Below the pieces are notes generated by a model that was not told the origin of the DNA, did not search any database, and saw nothing but the letters and a program-made list of their open reading frames with translations. Shown here piece by piece: positions 63,401 through 64,000 of a DNA stretch of 64,000 nt. Each line of letters begins with the position of its first letter. Positions within the stretch are counted from its first letter, which is position 1. The stretch covers positions 5,207,193 through 5,271,192 of the forward strand of contig NW_002060949.1 of the NCBI RefSeq assembly GCF_000150275.1. Direction: 5' to 3'. Made by a program: the position numbers and the translations under genes. Source of the DNA: Trichoplax adhaerens (Eukaryota; Placozoa; Uniplacotomia; Trichoplacea; Trichoplacidae).

Positions 63401-64000
63401 GTTATGTGGCACCAATCTCGTCTAAAAATCACTGCAACTTTTAATATCAGCTGAGTTGTATTACGTGACCTGCCTACCGGCTGACGTGGTCAGTAGCATC
63501 AGCTGCATGAAATACGGTACCGAGTCTCGTCCATACACTACACACACCCGCGAGTCGACTGGGAGTGGTACCTCCGGTACTGTACTGTACCATATGCTTT
63601 CGTTTGAAAGTTATTGACATTGAGTTAACAAATGGAGCGGTTGAAGTCTGTCGTGCACCATGTACTCTGTACAGTTATGGCTTAGGTACTTTCAGTTACT
63701 TCCTATATTCACCAAAGTATCTCCTGTATAGTGTATAACCGAGCTTTTTTTCTTACAAGTCTTTGGTCAAACGATGGTCATACATTGTCCACGGCATTTT
63801 TTTGCACTGTGCAAACTTTCCATGTGTAGTACTGTACAGTATAAATAAATAAATAAATAATAATTATTATTAGAATCAGCCAATTTGCTCTTGCTTGATC
63901 TCTATGCACGATCGATATTGCTCGGTCCACTTTGACTTGACTCGGTACCAGTACTCTCGTAGTGTTCACGTGCACATCAGAATGCAGATTCTACAGTATT
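63401..64000. other. Right edge: GC-richer patch, TGTAC runs and (AATA)n
   Basis: 63470-63580 is locally GC-rich (CCTGCCTACCGGCTGACGTG, CACACCCGCGAGTCGACTGG). It is followed by GGTACTGTACTGTACC (63577) and an ATG at 63632 that opens a 17-codon frame. This resembles the 5' end of a plus-strand gene leaving the window, but no donor is decisive. (AATA)n lies at 63842-63862. Confidence 0.3.

Overview
The window reads as nuclear DNA of an early-branching animal, most likely a placozoan such as Trichoplax. It is AT-rich and gene-dense. Genes are cut into many small exons by mostly short GT-AG introns. There is a TGF-beta/BMP-type ligand, which is animal-specific, and most encoded proteins match one-to-one human genes. 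The species call is an inference; no search was run. Almost every gene is spliced, so long single-frame ORFs are a poor guide. I rebuilt genes exon by exon from splice sites, reading phase and remembered family sequence. Exon coordinates are in each entry, and each reconstructed reading frame is unbroken with a total length divisible by three.

Layout, left to right. A terminal exon of a gene entering from the left (14-86, +). UQCC2 (1374-2761, -) head-to-head with IQCC (3124-5639, +). TMEM241 (7329-11370, +). A proline iminopeptidase (12699-15963, -). A 0.9-kb higher-order minisatellite (16.34-17.21 kb). A small BTZ-domain, RD/RGG-rich protein (18096-19798, +) tail-to-tail with ZC2HC1A (20068-23211, -). 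A repeat-rich spacer, then squalene synthase FDFT1 (26072-32202, +), whose first intron starts with a minisatellite built from its own splice donor. A BMP-like ligand (34860-37575, +) tail-to-tail with a two-domain TXNDC5-like disulfide isomerase (38405-42114, -). A triplicated 226-bp repeat. EBAG9 (44839-46896, -) head-to-head with MED30 (47452-48754, +). An intronless coiled-coil gene of unknown identity (50236-50877, -) head-to-head with ribosomal protein RPLP1 (52159-53065, +). Finally a 26-exon TFIIIC subunit GTF3C2 carrying ZNF512-type zinc fingers (54133-62085, -), followed by a 558-bp tandem duplication.

The genes are mostly unrelated housekeeping functions: complex III assembly, nucleotide-sugar transport, sterol synthesis, ER disulfide chemistry, Mediator, TFIIIC, ribosome stalk and Golgi traffic. 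The only developmental gene is the BMP-like ligand. Many genes are paired head-to-head. The short shared 5' regions repeatedly contain self-complementary runs of the pentamer TGTAC, the most striking non-coding signal here. Four of the genes (FDFT1, ZC2HC1A, EBAG9, MED30) have human orthologs on chromosome 8, which suggests an ancient linkage group. No prokaryote-style operons, CRISPR arrays, rRNA or tRNA genes were recognised.
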